Shown: positions 9,523 to 20,989, counted from the stretch's first letter. The stretch is DNA of 64,000 nt from Melieria omissa (GCA_963971225.1 OZ020270.1:18029817-18093816), one strand, 5' to 3'. The notes: generated from the sequence alone by a model not told the origin. Translations and numbers: made by a program.

Positions 9523-12500
9523 CTAGACCCAACGTTTCATATTTTCGGCTACTGTTGTGGTTCTGTTTTGTCCTTCCGTGTTTCCCACTTTCTGTACCTC
9601 ATATCTCCCGTGCTGTAACTTTGCTGTTACCTTATATGGTCCAAGATATTTCGGTCTCAATTTCATGGCCGTCCCCAACTGAGTCTTTTTAATCGCTACT
9701 AAGTCATTTAAGTTATAATCGATTTCTATTTTTCTATTTTTGTTAAAAGTCTTACAGTTTTCATTTTGTATTTTTCTTATATTTTCTTGGGCATTTTCTC
9801 TTGCTTCATTTCTTTCGGTGTTTAATTCGTCTACCTCTAAGTCATTCAAAATATTTCGTAAGTCTGGGAAATCTGCTATACGCATGTCTAGTCCTGTAAG
9901 GATTTTGAAAGGTGTTGTTTTCGTGCTTCGGGGTGCAGTGTTATTTATAACTTGTTGCACTTTTGGCACGTGTTTATACCATTGGGCCGCGTTACCCTGA
10001 CACCTTTTTGCAAGCATTGGAATAACCGTTTTGTGGACGCGCTCCACCTGTCCATTGCCGCGAGGTACCCCTGTTGCAATCAGCAAGTGTTGGACGTTTT
10101 CGCGATTGCAATACTCCTTGAAAGCGTTTGATGTAAACGCCACCCCTCTGTCTGATACGATCCGTCTTGGGTTCCCAAAGATTGTCGCCTGTTTTTCTAA
10201 CTTATCGATAACTTCCTCCACCCCCGTAGACTTCGTTGGGTATAGCCAAACGAATTTTGAAAATCCATCTACTATCACGAGAATGTGGTTATACCTTTTG
10301 CGCGTTTCTGTTAACGGCCCAACGTGGTCGATGTGGTACGTCCCTAAGGGTTCGGAGGCTTTATCGATTGGCGTCAATAACCCTTCCTTTTTCCCTCTTT
10401 TCGCGTCTATTATGATGCATTCGACGCAACTTTTAACCGCATTACCCACTTTTTCTTTCAAGTTTGGTATGTAATAATTTTTCTCTACTAGCTCCTGAGT
10501 TTTTTTGACCGCGTAATGCCCCTGATTATGTGCCAATTTTATTATTTCATTTTCCATTGCAGCGGGTACTACCAACAGCTCCTTGATGGGGTCGTAATAC
10601 ACCAATTCATTCCTCAAAAAAAAATTTTCGTAATCCCCGGATTTAAGGATTGTCCTTATTGCTCTTACCCAGTCGTCCTGTATTTGCGCTTCTCTAAGCC
10701 TAAATTTTAGCGAATCTTCAGCTAGAAGGCAATACACGCGACTCAAGGCATCCACGTGCTTCATGCGAGAACCTGCTCTGTGCTCTACCACATAGTTGTA
10801 TTCTTGTAGATACATTGCCCACCTCATGATTCTATCTGGTACGTCTTGTTTCTTTACTGTCATTGCAAAAGCATTGCAATCACTCACGATTTTGAACTTG
10901 ATGTCTTTCAGGTAAATTCGCCATTTTTTTAGTGCCTTTACTACGGCTAATACCTCGAGTTCGTACGCGCTATACCGTTCTTCAGCTGGTGTGGTCTTAC
11001 GACTCATGAACTCGACTGGGTGTAGCAATCGGTCTTCCGAGTCTCTTTGCAACAAAACTGCACCATACCCATGTTTTGAGGCATCCGCGTGTACTTCTGT
11101 CTCCGCTATTGGGTTAAACAATTTAAGGGCGGGTGTATTCACTAACGCGTGCTTTAACTCTTCAATTGCCAACAACTGTTCCTCGCTCAATCTAAACTTT
11201 TCGTCCTTTCTCAACAAATCTGACAGTGGTTTAGCGACTACTGCGTAATTTGGCACGAAACGTCTAAAGAATGACGTTAACCCCAAAAATCGTTGTACTT
11301 CCTTCCTATTTGTGGGTATAGGAAAGTTTTTAACGGCCTTTGTTTTCTCTTCTGATGGCAAAATGTTCCCGTTTTCAATAATGTACCCCAAGAAACTAAT
11401 TTGCCTTTTCAGAAACTGGCACTTCTCCCACCTGATTTGCAGTCCACATTCACTCGCGCGCTCAAGGACTATCTGTAATTTTCGGAGACCTTCAGTTTCA
11501 TCCTTAGCGGGAATGACGATGTCGTCCATGTATACAATTACGGTACCATCCTTAAGTAAATCTTGAAAAATCGCGTGAATATATCGGCAAAACACTGCCG
11601 GTGAATTTGTAACCCCAAATGGTACAAAACAAAATTCATATTGGCCACTGTGGGTCACAAACGCAGTGTACTTTCGAGAATTGTGTTCAATCGGGACATG
11701 GAAAAACCCATTTTTAAGATCAAGTGTGGTAAAGACCTTTGCACCCTGCAACTTGTCTAACACTTCATCCACCAAAGTCATTGGAAAGTTATCCCTCACG
11801 ATTTTCTCGTTAACTTTGCGAAAATCGCAACAAAATCGTTTGGTCCCATTCTTCTTCGTCGTCAGTACGACCGGAGACGCGTACTCCGATGTACTCTCCT
11901 GAATTATGCCATCGCCCAGCATAATGGCCACCTGTTCATCTATATAGCGTTGGTCAGCGTACGATACGCGACGAGGGCGCTGATAAACGGGCCGGTCATC
12001 TGATAAAACGAGCTTCATTTGTATCGGCGAAACCTTTGGTTTCTCTGGCTTGTACGCGGCTATCAGTGCCTCTACAATTTCTGCTTCGCATTTCTCTAAG
12101 TGTGCCAAATCATTGTTCTCAGATTCCTTTTCTAACCCCGATTCTGCGGCCAACCACAATTGTGCAAATTCCTCCTTCAGGCCATTTTCACTCTCAGCTG
12201 CCATAAGGTTTGCCTCTACTACTCTTGCTGCGTCGGCACTTTCTCTAGCGTTTCCCCCGTGGACTGACGGCACAGCTCCACCTGACGCACGTTCCCGTAA
12301 AACCTCACCGGGGCTTGACTCAACCACTTCCATATCTCTGTTCCCGAAACCATTGAAGCCTGACACAACCGCTTTACTACCAACCTTCACAACATCTTTT
12401 TGGACTGGCACAACCACTCCAGCACCACACTTTGCAATCTCGCTACCCCAAGCAGATTCCTCGCTTACCGTGCCCCTCTCGGCTACGGCCTTCTCAACCA

Positions 12501-13830
12501 CCGCATTCTTTGGTTTTCGAAACTCAACGCTCCCTTGCCTAAAGACTAACTCCACGTCCTTAAGAACGTCATTACCAATCATCGCAGCATACGGTATGTC
12601 TCTTTCCTTTACGATGTGAAAGGTTATCCTTAACACCACCTCGTCAATGGCTATTTCGGCCTCGAAGCTGCCTAATGTCGTAAGCTTGCCTCTACCTACT
12701 CCAACCAATTGACGCTTTTCCTGACTGAGTTCTATATCGCCTAGCGACATGAGGGTATCGTATCTCATCAAGCATGTATCGGCTCCGGTATCCACTAGAG
12801 CACTAAAAGTAAAACCGCTAATCGTCACGTCGATGAAAATCATACCGCCATCTTTCTCACCTTTATATCGATGGGCCAACGTATTTACCCGTTCCTTTTT
12901 TACTGACTCATTTGTCACCTCTTTTTTACATTCACGCGCAAAATGACCTTTTTGTTTGCACTTAAAACAAATAACGTTGTCTGAACCTGCATTTGGACAC
13001 TCCTTGGCCAAATGGCCTTCGCTGTCGCATTTAAAACACTTTCTTTTCTGCTGGGTTTTCTTGCCTGAGTTCCTATCTGAGAATACCTGAGCTACGTTCG
13101 ACTTATTTGACGATACTTGTGAACCTCTTATTTTTTCATACACGCGTATCTGCTCTTTCAGTTCCTTAACGCTCTTGGCCTGATACAACATGCTTTTATT
13201 CGCTCGGGTATCGGGTAGTCCCTCTATGAAATATTCCAAAACGCTTTTTTCGTCCAATGCGATAGCTTTTCCCATCTCTATTATGGCGTATAAGTATTCC
13301 TGAAAACTTTCTTTTGTACTTTTTCGCCTGTTTCTTAATGCTCTGTGCACCTCTGAGGCACATAGCTTTTCCCCGAATTCCTCGACCAGCGCCTGCTTTA
13401 GATTACCCCATCCTTTAACGCCTACCATACCGCGAACAAAAAGCTTAGCGGCCCCTTTTAGCAACTGTTTGGCGTACACGTACCTTTGTAAGTCATTCCA
13501 GCCCACCGTGTCAGCTACGTCATCAAACTCCGCGGCCCAGCGGTTCACGTCTTGATCACTGTCCCCCGAAAATGACGAAACACCATCTTCCACATCTCGC
13601 AACGTAAACATCACCTTAAGTGCCCCAGCTAGATTTGTTGTTGCGTCCGCGTACAATGAATTTGACGACTCATTGTCACTTTCTAGTTCTTCCTGATCGT
13701 TTTCACCAACCATATGCTGTAACAAACGCAATTGTAATTCCTTTTTCCTCCCAGTTACACTTAAGTTAAGCTCCCTCAGCTTATCCTTCAGCATCTCTAC
13801 CGTCATTGCCCTAATCGTGTCAACGTCCAT
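9523..13830 (-). CDS. Gag-Pol polyprotein of Ty3/gypsy element (copy 3, intact, 1435 aa)
   Basis: Same domain order as the copy at 3694-8001: SAP-like N-terminus, Gag with two CCHC knuckles, protease (LVDTGAD), reverse transcriptase (VYMDD), RNase H, and integrase with HHCC and DDE motifs. The only amino-acid difference seen is Phe for Tyr just after the protease active-site region. It has no stop or frameshift. With copy 2 it forms two complete coding units separated by one LTR, and the near identity means duplication was very recent or the copies are homogenised. Confidence 0.93.
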   Translation of the reverse strand: MDVDTIRAMTVEMLKDKLRELNLSVTGRKKELQLRLLQHMVGENDQEELESDNESSNSLYADATTNLAGALKVMFTLRDVEDGVSSFSGDSDQDVNRWAAEFDDVADTVGWNDLQRYVYAKQLLKGAAKLFVRGMVGVKGWGNLKQALVEEFGEKLCASEVHRALRNRRKSTKESFQEYLYAIIEMGKAIALDEKSVLEYFIEGLPDTRANKSMLYQAKSVKELKEQIRVYEKIRGSQVSSNKSNVAQVFSDRNSGKKTQQKRKCFKCDSEGHLAKECPNAGSDNVICFKCKQKGHFARECKKEVTNESVKKERVNTLAHRYKGEKDGGMIFIDVTISGFTFSALVDTGADTCLMRYDTLMSLGDIELSQEKRQLVGVGRGKLTTLGSFEAEIAIDEVVLRITFHIVKERDIPYAAMIGNDVLKDVELVFRQGSVEFRKPKNAVVEKAVAERGTVSEESAWGSEIAKCGAGVVVPVQKDVVKVGSKAVVSGFNGFGNRDMEVVESSPGEVLRERASGGAVPSVHGGNARESADAARVVEANLMAAESENGLKEEFAQLWLAAESGLEKESENNDLAHLEKCEAEIVEALIAAYKPEKPKVSPIQMKLVLSDDRPVYQRPRRVSYADQRYIDEQVAIMLGDGIIQESTSEYASPVVLTTKKNGTKRFCCDFRKVNEKIVRDNFPMTLVDEVLDKLQGAKVFTTLDLKNGFFHVPIEHNSRKYTAFVTHSGQYEFCFVPFGVTNSPAVFCRYIHAIFQDLLKDGTVIVYMDDIVIPAKDETEGLRKLQIVLERASECGLQIRWEKCQFLKRQISFLGYIIENGNILPSEEKTKAVKNFPIPTNRKEVQRFLGLTSFFRRFVPNYAVVAKPLSDLLRKDEKFRLSEEQLLAIEELKHALVNTPALKLFNPIAETEVHADASKHGYGAVLLQRDSEDRLLHPVEFMSRKTTPAEERYSAYELEVLAVVKALKKWRIYLKDIKFKIVSDCNAFAMTVKKQDVPDRIMRWAMYLQEYNYVVEHRAGSRMKHVDALSRVYCLLAEDSLKFRLREAQIQDDWVRAIRTILKSGDYENFFLRNELVYYDPIKELLVVPAAMENEIIKLAHNQGHYAVKKTQELVEKNYYIPNLKEKVGNAVKSCVECIIIDAKRGKKEGLLTPIDKASEPLGTYHIDHVGPLTETRKRYNHILVIVDGFSKFVWLYPTKSTGVEEVIDKLEKQATIFGNPRRIVSDRGVAFTSNAFKEYCNRENVQHLLIATGVPRGNGQVERVHKTVIPMLAKRCQGNAAQWYKHVPKVQQVINNTAPRSTKTTPFKILTGLDMRIADFPDLRNILNDLEVDELNTERNEARENAQENIRKIQNENCKTFNKNRKIEIDYNLNDLVAIKKTQLGTAMKLRPKYLGPYKVTAKLQHGRYEVQKVGNTEGQNRTTTVAENMKRWV

Positions 13831-15049
13831 CTCCCAAATTTTAAGATTTATAATTCAAATGCCAGGATATAAAAATCAAATTACAATATCAAGATCAAAT
13901 TACAGAGTTGAAACTTAACCACTTTAATTTTCACATAAATTTGTAAGCCATTCCCTTCACTGCAATGCAAACCAAAATACAAACTAAGAACTTATACATA
14001 TAAATATGTGTCGCTCACGCTCCTTTTCGTTGCTGTTTTCTCTGCTGTTAGCTTCGCTGTCGCTTTCGCAACTGCGCTGCTCTTTCCTCCCCGTTCACGC
14101 TGCTTCGCTTTCCTAGGCTGTTGACCGTTTGCTGTACTCTGATTGGCTCTCCTCTACGTATGCCTTCGCCTTTTTACCGCGTACTCTCGGCGTCGCGTTG
14201 CTTGTCGCCTTTCCTTTGGTGTTGTTGTTGTTTTGTGTTTTTATCGCGCACTCTCGGCGTCGCGTTGCTTGTCGCCTTTTCTTTGGTGTTGTTGTTGTTT
14301 TGTGTTTTTATCGCGCACTCTCGGCGTCGCGTTGCTTGTCGCTTTTTGGTGTTGTTGTTGCTTTGTGTTTTTATCGCGCACTCTCGGTGTCGCGGTGCTT
14401 GTCGCTTTTTGGTGTTGTTGTTGCTTTGAGTTTTGATCGCGTACTCTCGGCGTCGCGGTGCTTGTCGCTTTTTGGTGTTGTTGTTGCTTTGTCTTTGCGC
14501 GTGCGCACGCTCAGATCCTTCTAGATGAAATTCACAAGTAACGGTAACTTTTCCGCTTAAAAAGTACCGGTTCTTTTTTCCTGCGCGACTGTACACGTCC
14601 CGCGGAGCACCCTAACAACAACACAATCACTGCGCAATTTTGCTGTTTCGCACCAGCTTTCGGCTGTATGTCCAGCGGAGCACCCGACAGCACTAACGCC
14701 GCGCGATTTTGTTGTTTCGCACCAGCTTTCGGCTGTATGTCCAGCGGAGCACCCGACAACACTAACGCCGCGCGATTTTGTTGTTTCGCACCAGCTTTCG
14801 GCTGTATGTCCAGCGGAGCACCCGACAACACTAACGCCGCGCGATTTTGTTGTTTCGCACCAGATTTCGGCAGTATGTCCAGCGGAGCACCCGACAACAC
14901 TAACGCCGCGCGATTTTGCTGTCTCGCACTGAATGCAAAACTGTTTTTTTTTCCCAGAATTGGCGCGCCTGTACAGTTTTTTGCGCGCAATCGTCACTCA
15001 AGTTTTTTGTTTTCCTTTTATTTTTTAATTCCCGGACGAGTCCCCAATT
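13831..15049 (-). other. 5' leader of gypsy-array unit 3
   Basis: Same leader with both tandem-repeat blocks. It differs from the other two at one position near 14944 (T instead of G before a T-run). No gene is seen. Confidence 0.75.
15029..15046 (-). promoter_or_regulatory. Primer-binding site, tRNA-Pro type
   Basis: Third copy of the primer-binding site, next to the outermost 5' LTR. Confidence 0.7.
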
Positions 15050-15315
15050 TGTAGGAAAAACACGTGCGCACGGTTTATTATTTCAAAACAATTTATTTAT
15101 TGTTCCTTTGGTTACACAAATGTATTATAATTTAATTACAATAGGTGGAAATTGGCTGGCACTTAGCGGTGCTTACACTTGGCGATCACGGCAACAACTG
15201 CCGCGCTTTTGTATGGACGTTTCCGTTTGTCTTGTTCGTTTTGGTGTTGCCACCTCTTTCTTTATTTAACTCTCTCCTTTCTCCTTTCTAGGCACTTCCT
15301 AATCCCCTTCCCACA
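15050..15315 (-). repeat. Outer 5' LTR of gypsy array
   Basis: TGT...ACA LTR whose outer end directly meets Dong LINE sequence at 15316, giving a true insertion junction. The Dong copy at 41630-41650 shows the uninterrupted target. The duplicated target bases cannot be confirmed because the other flank is outside the window. Confidence 0.88.
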
Positions 15316-16960
15316 TTTCTTTTATTTCTATTGCAAGTTGTTCATATTTTTTTATTTTTTCTTCTTCTTTGTGTATTATGTTGTGGTCATTGGGGACGGC
15401 TATATCTATTAGGTGCGTTATTTTTTGATCTTTGTTTTGAATAATTATGTCTGGTCTATTGTGTGTTATTGTTCTATCTGTTAGTACTGTGACATCCCAA
15501 TATAGTTTTATTTTGTTATTTTCTAAGTTTTTTTCGGGTTTATATTTGTAGTACGGTGTGTATTCTGTTATTAGTTTATATTTTGTCGCAAGTTCTTGGT
15601 GGATTATTTTTCCTACTGTGTCATGTCTATCGGTGTATTGTGTTCCTACTAATATATTGCAGCTCCCGATGATGTGTTCTATTGTTTCTGTATGCTGAAG
15701 GCATCTTCTGCACATGTGTGTTTCTATGTTTTCTTTCAGTATGAATTTACGGTAGTTTCTGGTGGCTATAACCTGGTCTTGCATAGCTAGAACGAATCCT
15801 TCCGTTTCTGGGTAGATTTGTCCTTTTTTGAGCCATGCATATGATAGTGTGCTATTTATTTTGTTGTTTTGCATTATGGACATGTGTCTTCCATGTAATT
15901 CCTTTCCGGTCCAGTTTGCTTTTTTTCGTGCTGTAATTTCCTGTTTGGTTTCTATGTTTATGTTTTGTGTGTGTAGGTTGAGTGGAGTGTATTGTGTGTC
16001 TGAGCTTGAGATAGCTTTGTGTAGGGGGGTTTGTTTATTGTGGAAGTAGTTTCGTAGTTTTTGTATTTGTGTGTTGTGTAGTGCTGTGAGGTCTATAATG
16101 CCTCGGCCCCCTTCGTCCCTGTTTAGTGTTAATCTTTCGATGCATGAATTTGGGTGGAGATATCTATGTTGCGTCATTTTGGTTCTGTTTATCCTGTTCA
16201 TCCTTTCTAGATCTGTTGCTGTCCATTTTATTATGCCAAATGTATATGTAACTATTGGAATTGCATATGAGTTTATTGCTTTTGTTAGGTTCTTTGAGTT
16301 TAATTTTGTTTTCATTATCTTTGTTAGTCTTGAGATATACCGTTTTTCAATTTGTGTTTTGATTTGTGTGTGATTTATTTCGTTGTTTTGATTGAATCCT
16401 AGGTATTTGTACAATTCTCCTGTATTTAGGTAGTCCATTGGTTCGTTGTTAAGTATGACTGGAAGGGATGTCTTGATTTTATTGCCTTTTTCTATGTTAA
16501 TAAGTTTGCATTTTTGTATGCCGAACTCCATACATGTGTCGTTTGTGAATGTTTGTGTTAGTGTTAATAGATTTTGCATTTGCGTTATGTTAGGTGCGTA
16601 AAGTTTTATGTCATCCATGTATAGGAGATGGTTTATTATGTGATTTGTTTTGTTTTGCTGCTTTTTTTTGTATCCTATTGTACTGTTGTTTAGTAGATTA
16701 GATAGTGGGTTTAAGGATATGCAGAACCATAGGGCACTCAGCGAGTCTCCTTGGAAAATACCTCTTTTTATTTGAATTTCTTCGGTTTCAGTTTGGTGTT
16801 GCTTTGTGTGTAGGTGTATCTTTGTTCGCCATGTTTGCATAATTGTTTTTAAGAATTGTTGGATTTTGGTGTCTATTTTGTAGATTTGTAAGATCTCTGT
16901 TAGCCAGCTGTGTGGGATTGAGTCGAAAGCTTTTTTGTAGTCTATGTATCCGGTGAAGCG
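15316..16960 (-). pseudogene. R4/Dong-clade LINE, C-terminal half of the polyprotein (copy A)
   Basis: The open minus-strand frame begins in reverse transcriptase motif A (DYKKAFDSIPHSWL, near 16950) and contains QGDSLSALWF and the YMDD box (LLYMDDIKLY). Further on come a CCHC finger (CRRCLQHTETIEHIIGSC) and the restriction-like endonuclease signature RPDI...LIDIAVP, the domain order of R2/R4-type LINEs. The last codons are replaced by LTR bases, because the gypsy array is inserted about 60 codons before the natural end seen at 41452. The 5' part is missing: at 16960 the sequence switches to BEL/Pao pol. It is nearly identical to copy B (46460-49557), with an Arg/Lys change and few others. 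Confidence 0.9.
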
Positions 16961-18402
16961 TTAAAAACAACACGAAGTTTTGTTGTAAGACTTTCTGGTT
17001 TAATGACAGCATGATGCGGAAGATAACAATATGTGACCAAACTCTGATTTGAAGGCGGACCGACTAACTTCATATGCGATAACTGCAAGTATTCGTCAAC
17101 TACCTGGTCATAAAGAACTTTGAATTCGGGTTTTTTAAGAAGCGAAGCTTCGTACCGAAGGAACTGCCGTAAAGCACTATTACGAGAATCTCCCAAGCAA
17201 AGTTCGTTAGGATAATTAACTTTAAAAGGAAGAGAGACAATGTATCTCCCATCTTCATTCCGCCGAGTAGTAGCCATGTAGTTGTCCTCACACCATTGAT
17301 CAGCTTCCGCTAGAATCCTTTTCCTAGGGGGTTCTTCAATTTCCCAAAAGCGAGAAAGAATTGTGTCCAACCCAGAATCCGTTGAGATGTCCACCTTCGT
17401 TGTAAAACACCTGACTTCGGAATCCGGAATGGGGCCAGTAAGAGTCCATCCGAAAACGGTTTACTGGGCTGTCAGACTTCCAAGCAGATTGCGATGAATT
17501 CCATGGAGCACCACCTGTGGGTACAAGTCGGCGCCGATAAGTACGTCTATGGCGGAAGTCCTCCAAAAGTCTCCGTCTGCCCAATTAAGATTCGGTAGTT
17601 TATGACGTAGTCCTGAATCGACTGTACAGGATGGCAAATTTCCGGTGATTTGCGGAAGTACGAAGGCGAGGGCTTCGATTTTCACGTTTGGATCCGTAGG
17701 TGATCCGAGAACAAATGAGCTAAGTCGATTAGCGCTTCCAGAAAACGATTGATTAACCCCAGATATACTGGCTTGTGTAGCAAACGTAGGCAAGTTAATC
17801 AATTTACGAAGGCGATCAGAAATGAAAGATGCTTCTGATCCTGGATCAATCAACGCCCTAGCAGCATAATTGGTATTCAAATGGCAAATATAGATTTGCG
17901 CTGTACCTAAAAGTACTCGTTGGTTTCGAGGAAACGCAAGATTCGGAGAATTACTATTCGAAAATGTATTAGTAGTGGACTGTATTTTTTGATGGAAGCT
18001 ATGATGCTCACTCGTTTGAGCTACGGAAGAAGTAGAAGGCTGATTGGAGCGAAGCCCCGAAGAAGCACTCGAAGGTTGAAATCCTGGCGCGGTGGAGCGT
18101 AACTCGGACGACGCAGCCACTGTAGAAGTAGTAGAAGTAATGTTAGTTGGACGTAATCCCGACGGAGTCTTCGTAGAAGAAGGTGATTCGCGATGTAACA
18201 ACGTGTGATGGCGTTGATGACATACGGAACAATTGTAGGCGCTTTTACAATCCTTTAATTGATGGCCTTTCGATAGGCAGTTCAAACAGCACTGAAAACG
18301 CTTAACACTGGAAAACCGATCGCAAACTTGCATGTTAAGAAAACGTTTACAATTGCGCAATATGTGTGGTTGCTTGCAAAGAACACAGCTTGAATCAACC
18401 AC
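16961..18402 (-). pseudogene. BEL/Pao pol: CCHC fingers, protease and start of reverse transcriptase, with one nonsense codon
   Basis: The frame shows Cys/His-rich fingers (CKQPHILRNC, CLSKGHQLKDC), a Ser/Thr-rich linker, an aspartic protease (ALIDPGSEASFI) and then the BEL-type RT entry (DGRYIVSLPFKV, YLPHHAVIKP, TKLRVVFNAS). A TAA codon at about 17461-17463 interrupts it; the same frame continues at once on the other side (TVFGWTLTGP), so this is a single nonsense change. The natural start is upstream in the gag frame; at about 18431 the reading frame shifts, either by mutation or as a programmed shift. Pol is cut at 16961 by the fusion with Dong. Confidence 0.85.
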
Positions 18403-18430
18403 ATTCGCGTGAAAAGTATGTGTAAGTCGT

Positions 18431-19420
18431 TTAGAACCGCCGTCGTTTAGATGCCGGTCTGTTCGAATTTGATTTGTTGGAAGTAGAAGTTTTTAACTCA
18501 TCGACGTATTCGAGAGTTCGGTATCGCGTAGTAAGAAACTCGTCAAGTTCGCACCACTTTGGCAAAGCCGATTTGTCTTTAACACCTTGCTCCCAAAAAG
18601 CAATAGTGCGTTGAGGTAAACGCTGCATACACATATAAACAATGATTGGATCCCAATCGGAAGTATTAACGTCGTATAATTTCAGCGAATTCAAACAATG
18701 ATTAGTGCCGCGTTGCAAACTCTTAAGCCCAGAACCAGTTTCAGAAGAAAGAGCTGGTAAGTCAAAAAGAAGTTTAATTTGAGCGTTAACTAAAATTCGT
18801 TTATTATTAAAGGCTTGGTCTAAATTTTTCCAAGCGAGCTCGAAACCGTCATTGGTCAAAGGGGACCTTCGCACTATTTCTCTCGCTTCTCCACTTGTTT
18901 TCTGAATGAGGTGATACAGTTTTTCAACATTAGTTAAGCGATTGTTCCTGATATAGATGGCGGTAAACAAATCGCGGAAAGTTGGCCAAGACGTATAGTC
19001 ACCTTGAAAAACGTCAGTATCACAAGGCGGAAGTGCGATATTATTGTTTAAAATAGGTTCTGATAAAGCAGAACTATCGAGGGTGGATGTATGACGAGGA
19101 CAAGATGAAGCGAGATCGAAGTCGTGAATTTTTTCGTTAATTGTCGCTAAACATGAAACGTAGGTGCGATACGTGCTGTGATATTTCGCAGTAACGACAG
19201 CGATATCATCAGCATTTCTTTTCGTTTGACATTTCGATATTTGGTTCGATATTTGACATTTTTCATATTGAACTTTCACGGTAGCCCACAACTCCTTTAG
19301 CTCGGAGCGTTGAATTTCTAAAATGAATTTGCTATGACTACTTGATGGAGTTTCCGTAAAGGCATTTTCAAATTCAAAAACGCGATCAGAAGCACGGGTG
19401 AAATCGTCAAGTTTGGCCAT
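18431..19420 (-). CDS. BEL/Pao Gag (DUF1759-like)
   Basis: The likely start is the ATG at 19420 (MAKLDDFTRASDRVFEF). The central region carries the typical BEL Gag signature: YTSWPTFRDLFTAIY, NVEKLYHLIQKTSGEARE, and a long helical segment. Gag would assemble the intracellular particle. It ends in a basic tail (SKRRRF) just before the finger-containing frame, one frame apart from pol. BEL elements normally make Gag-Pol as one polyprotein, so the break near 18431 is probably a 1-base indel. Confidence 0.82.
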   Translation of the reverse strand: MAKLDDFTRASDRVFEFENAFTETPSSSHSKFILEIQRSELKELWATVKVQYEKCQISNQISKCQTKRNADDIAVVTAKYHSTYRTYVSCLATINEKIHDFDLASSCPRHTSTLDSSALSEPILNNNIALPPCDTDVFQGDYTSWPTFRDLFTAIYIRNNRLTNVEKLYHLIQKTSGEAREIVRRSPLTNDGFELAWKNLDQAFNNKRILVNAQIKLLFDLPALSSETGSGLKSLQRGTNHCLNSLKLYDVNTSDWDPIIVYMCMQRLPQRTIAFWEQGVKDKSALPKWCELDEFLTTRYRTLEYVDELKTSTSNKSNSNRPASKRRRF

Positions 19421-20985
19421 TTCGATTTGAATGGACGAAATCAAAATCAAAAGGTAAAATCGAAGTAGCCCAAAACTTTTTCACCTTAGCGCAACAAAGG
19501 TGAAATGCGAAAGAGAGAAGTAAAAAATGTGCGACACGAGATATAAAAAAAAGGAAAACAATAGAAAATTAACTCAACGCTTGCTTTATTATGTTTTGTT
19601 ACAATATTTCGCTTATGCACTTCAAAAATGTAAATCCAATTAATAGGTATGACAAGTAATTTGCCCTACGCATAGAATTGAATTCAAAAAATTTATAGTT
19701 TTGTGTGTCACCTCGTACTTCAATAGAAGGTGCACAATGCAGAAACTAATGCCGAAATGCCAAAAAAATGTATTCGCGCAAGGCCTACTTGTGCCTTTAC
19801 TTTCGTATGTACGTACCAGCAATTGTTATTGCTTGGCAGCTATGTACATATGCACTAGTGGTTGTTGTTGCACTACGGATGTGCACGTACAAGAGAAATA
19901 GAGAAGAAAAGCAAAGTCGCGACAACGTAGCACTGAGTTTACCGAATACAGGGTCGCGTGATATGCGCGATGCTAAAAGGTATTTTATATGAAAGGCAGT
20001 TTGAATCCGTTAACCGATATGTAAATGTATGAATATATATATAACCGTGTATATATATAACTAGCTGGTTCGTTAACGGAACCCGAGATAACTAAAAATA
20101 TGTAATTAATTTTGCGCCAAGTTTAGTCAAAAAACGTTGTTGTTATTTTCTTATGTATTTTCGACACATAAGAAAAGCGTTTTGTTTTTGTTTTTGTTTT
20201 TACACTCGCGATTTTGGGTTTTGTTTGTTAGAAAAATTATGTAAACACGCGAACCTTACAGCAGGTACAACAAAACACACTATATGCTCAATAAATCAAC
20301 TTTTGTAATATGCAAATATCGGTTCAACGCACCTGTGATAGCTTGTAATAGAGATGAGGATGATGAAAAACCCATGCACAATATGGTGGTTGATGATCGC
20401 GAGAAGATGTTAAGTCCCACCAGAAGATATTGAGGGAGAACGCAGGAGTGTAGGCAGCAGTGTATGGACGAGAAATCCGGAGTGCGCGGACGAAGATCCG
20501 GAATGCGTGGACAAAGATCCGGAGTGCGTGGACGAATATCCGAAGTTCGTGGACAAAATCCCAAGTGCGTGGACGAAGATCCGGAATGCGCGTACGATAT
20601 CCGGCTCGAAGGACCAGAATGTTGGGAGTTGTCGGCACGATATTAGAAAGAAGGAAATCGAAATACCATTAGAAAAAATGCAATAAGTAGCCGAACGATA
20701 TTATGGCTCGATACTCACGTGCGCGGTTCGGAAGCAACCACGAGTAAAACGGTGAAGAAGAAAAACGCAACGGGTGATGGATTTTGCTGTAGGGTTTTAT
20801 TGATGCTGCTGCCTCGCTGACGTCGGATGATCAAGTGAGTGAAGTAAAGAAAATGAGAAAAGGGCCGAGGCCTGGATTGCCGCGCAACAAGAGAGCGAAA
20901 GCTTTTGTTGCTAACGGCTTACAAAAAGTTCAGAGTTGTTACACTAAGTGCAGCTTTAGCGGAGACTTTGAAAGAGATTTGGTCT

Positions 20986-20989
<4 letters not shown>
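19421..20989 (-). other. BEL/Pao 5' LTR plus leader; no gene seen
   Basis: This is noncoding sequence upstream of BEL gag. A polyadenylation signal (AATAAA on the minus strand) lies near 19585, and the LTR 3' end is probably close to 19528 (...GTCGCACA), but no convincing primer-binding site was found, so the LTR/leader boundary is unresolved. Between about 20462 and 20605 there are six to seven copies of a 21-bp unit resembling GATCCGGAATGCGTGGACAAA, perhaps U3 enhancer repeats (inference). Confidence 0.55.

Larger units (their letters stand above)
1..15315 (-). mobile_element. Head-to-tail array of a Ty3/gypsy LTR retrotransposon (at least 2.6 units)
   Basis: The same sequence recurs with an exact period of 5829 bases. 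LTRs lie at 3392-3657, 9221-9486 and 15050-15315, and neighbouring internal regions share one LTR between them. A single unit would be about 6095 bp (two 266-bp LTRs plus 5563 bp internal). Only two substitutions were noticed between copies: a Tyr/Phe codon difference in Pol near 6836 and a G/T change near 14944. The array runs off the left edge. Its right end (LTR terminus TGTGGG on the minus strand) sits inside the coding region of a Dong-type LINE, so the left half of that LINE should lie outside the window. An array with shared LTRs points to unequal LTR-LTR recombination or integration of a concatemer. A misassembly of identical copies is also possible. Confidence 0.93.

Noticed and set aside
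20280..20672. Arg/Pro-rich repeat protein in the BEL LTR region
   Set aside because: It is generated by a 21-bp tandem repeat, with overlapping frames on both strands and no independent evidence for a gene.
20905..20985. Possible host exon before the TAA tract
   Set aside because: The short frame has no homology that I recognise and fits the outer end of the BEL LTR better.
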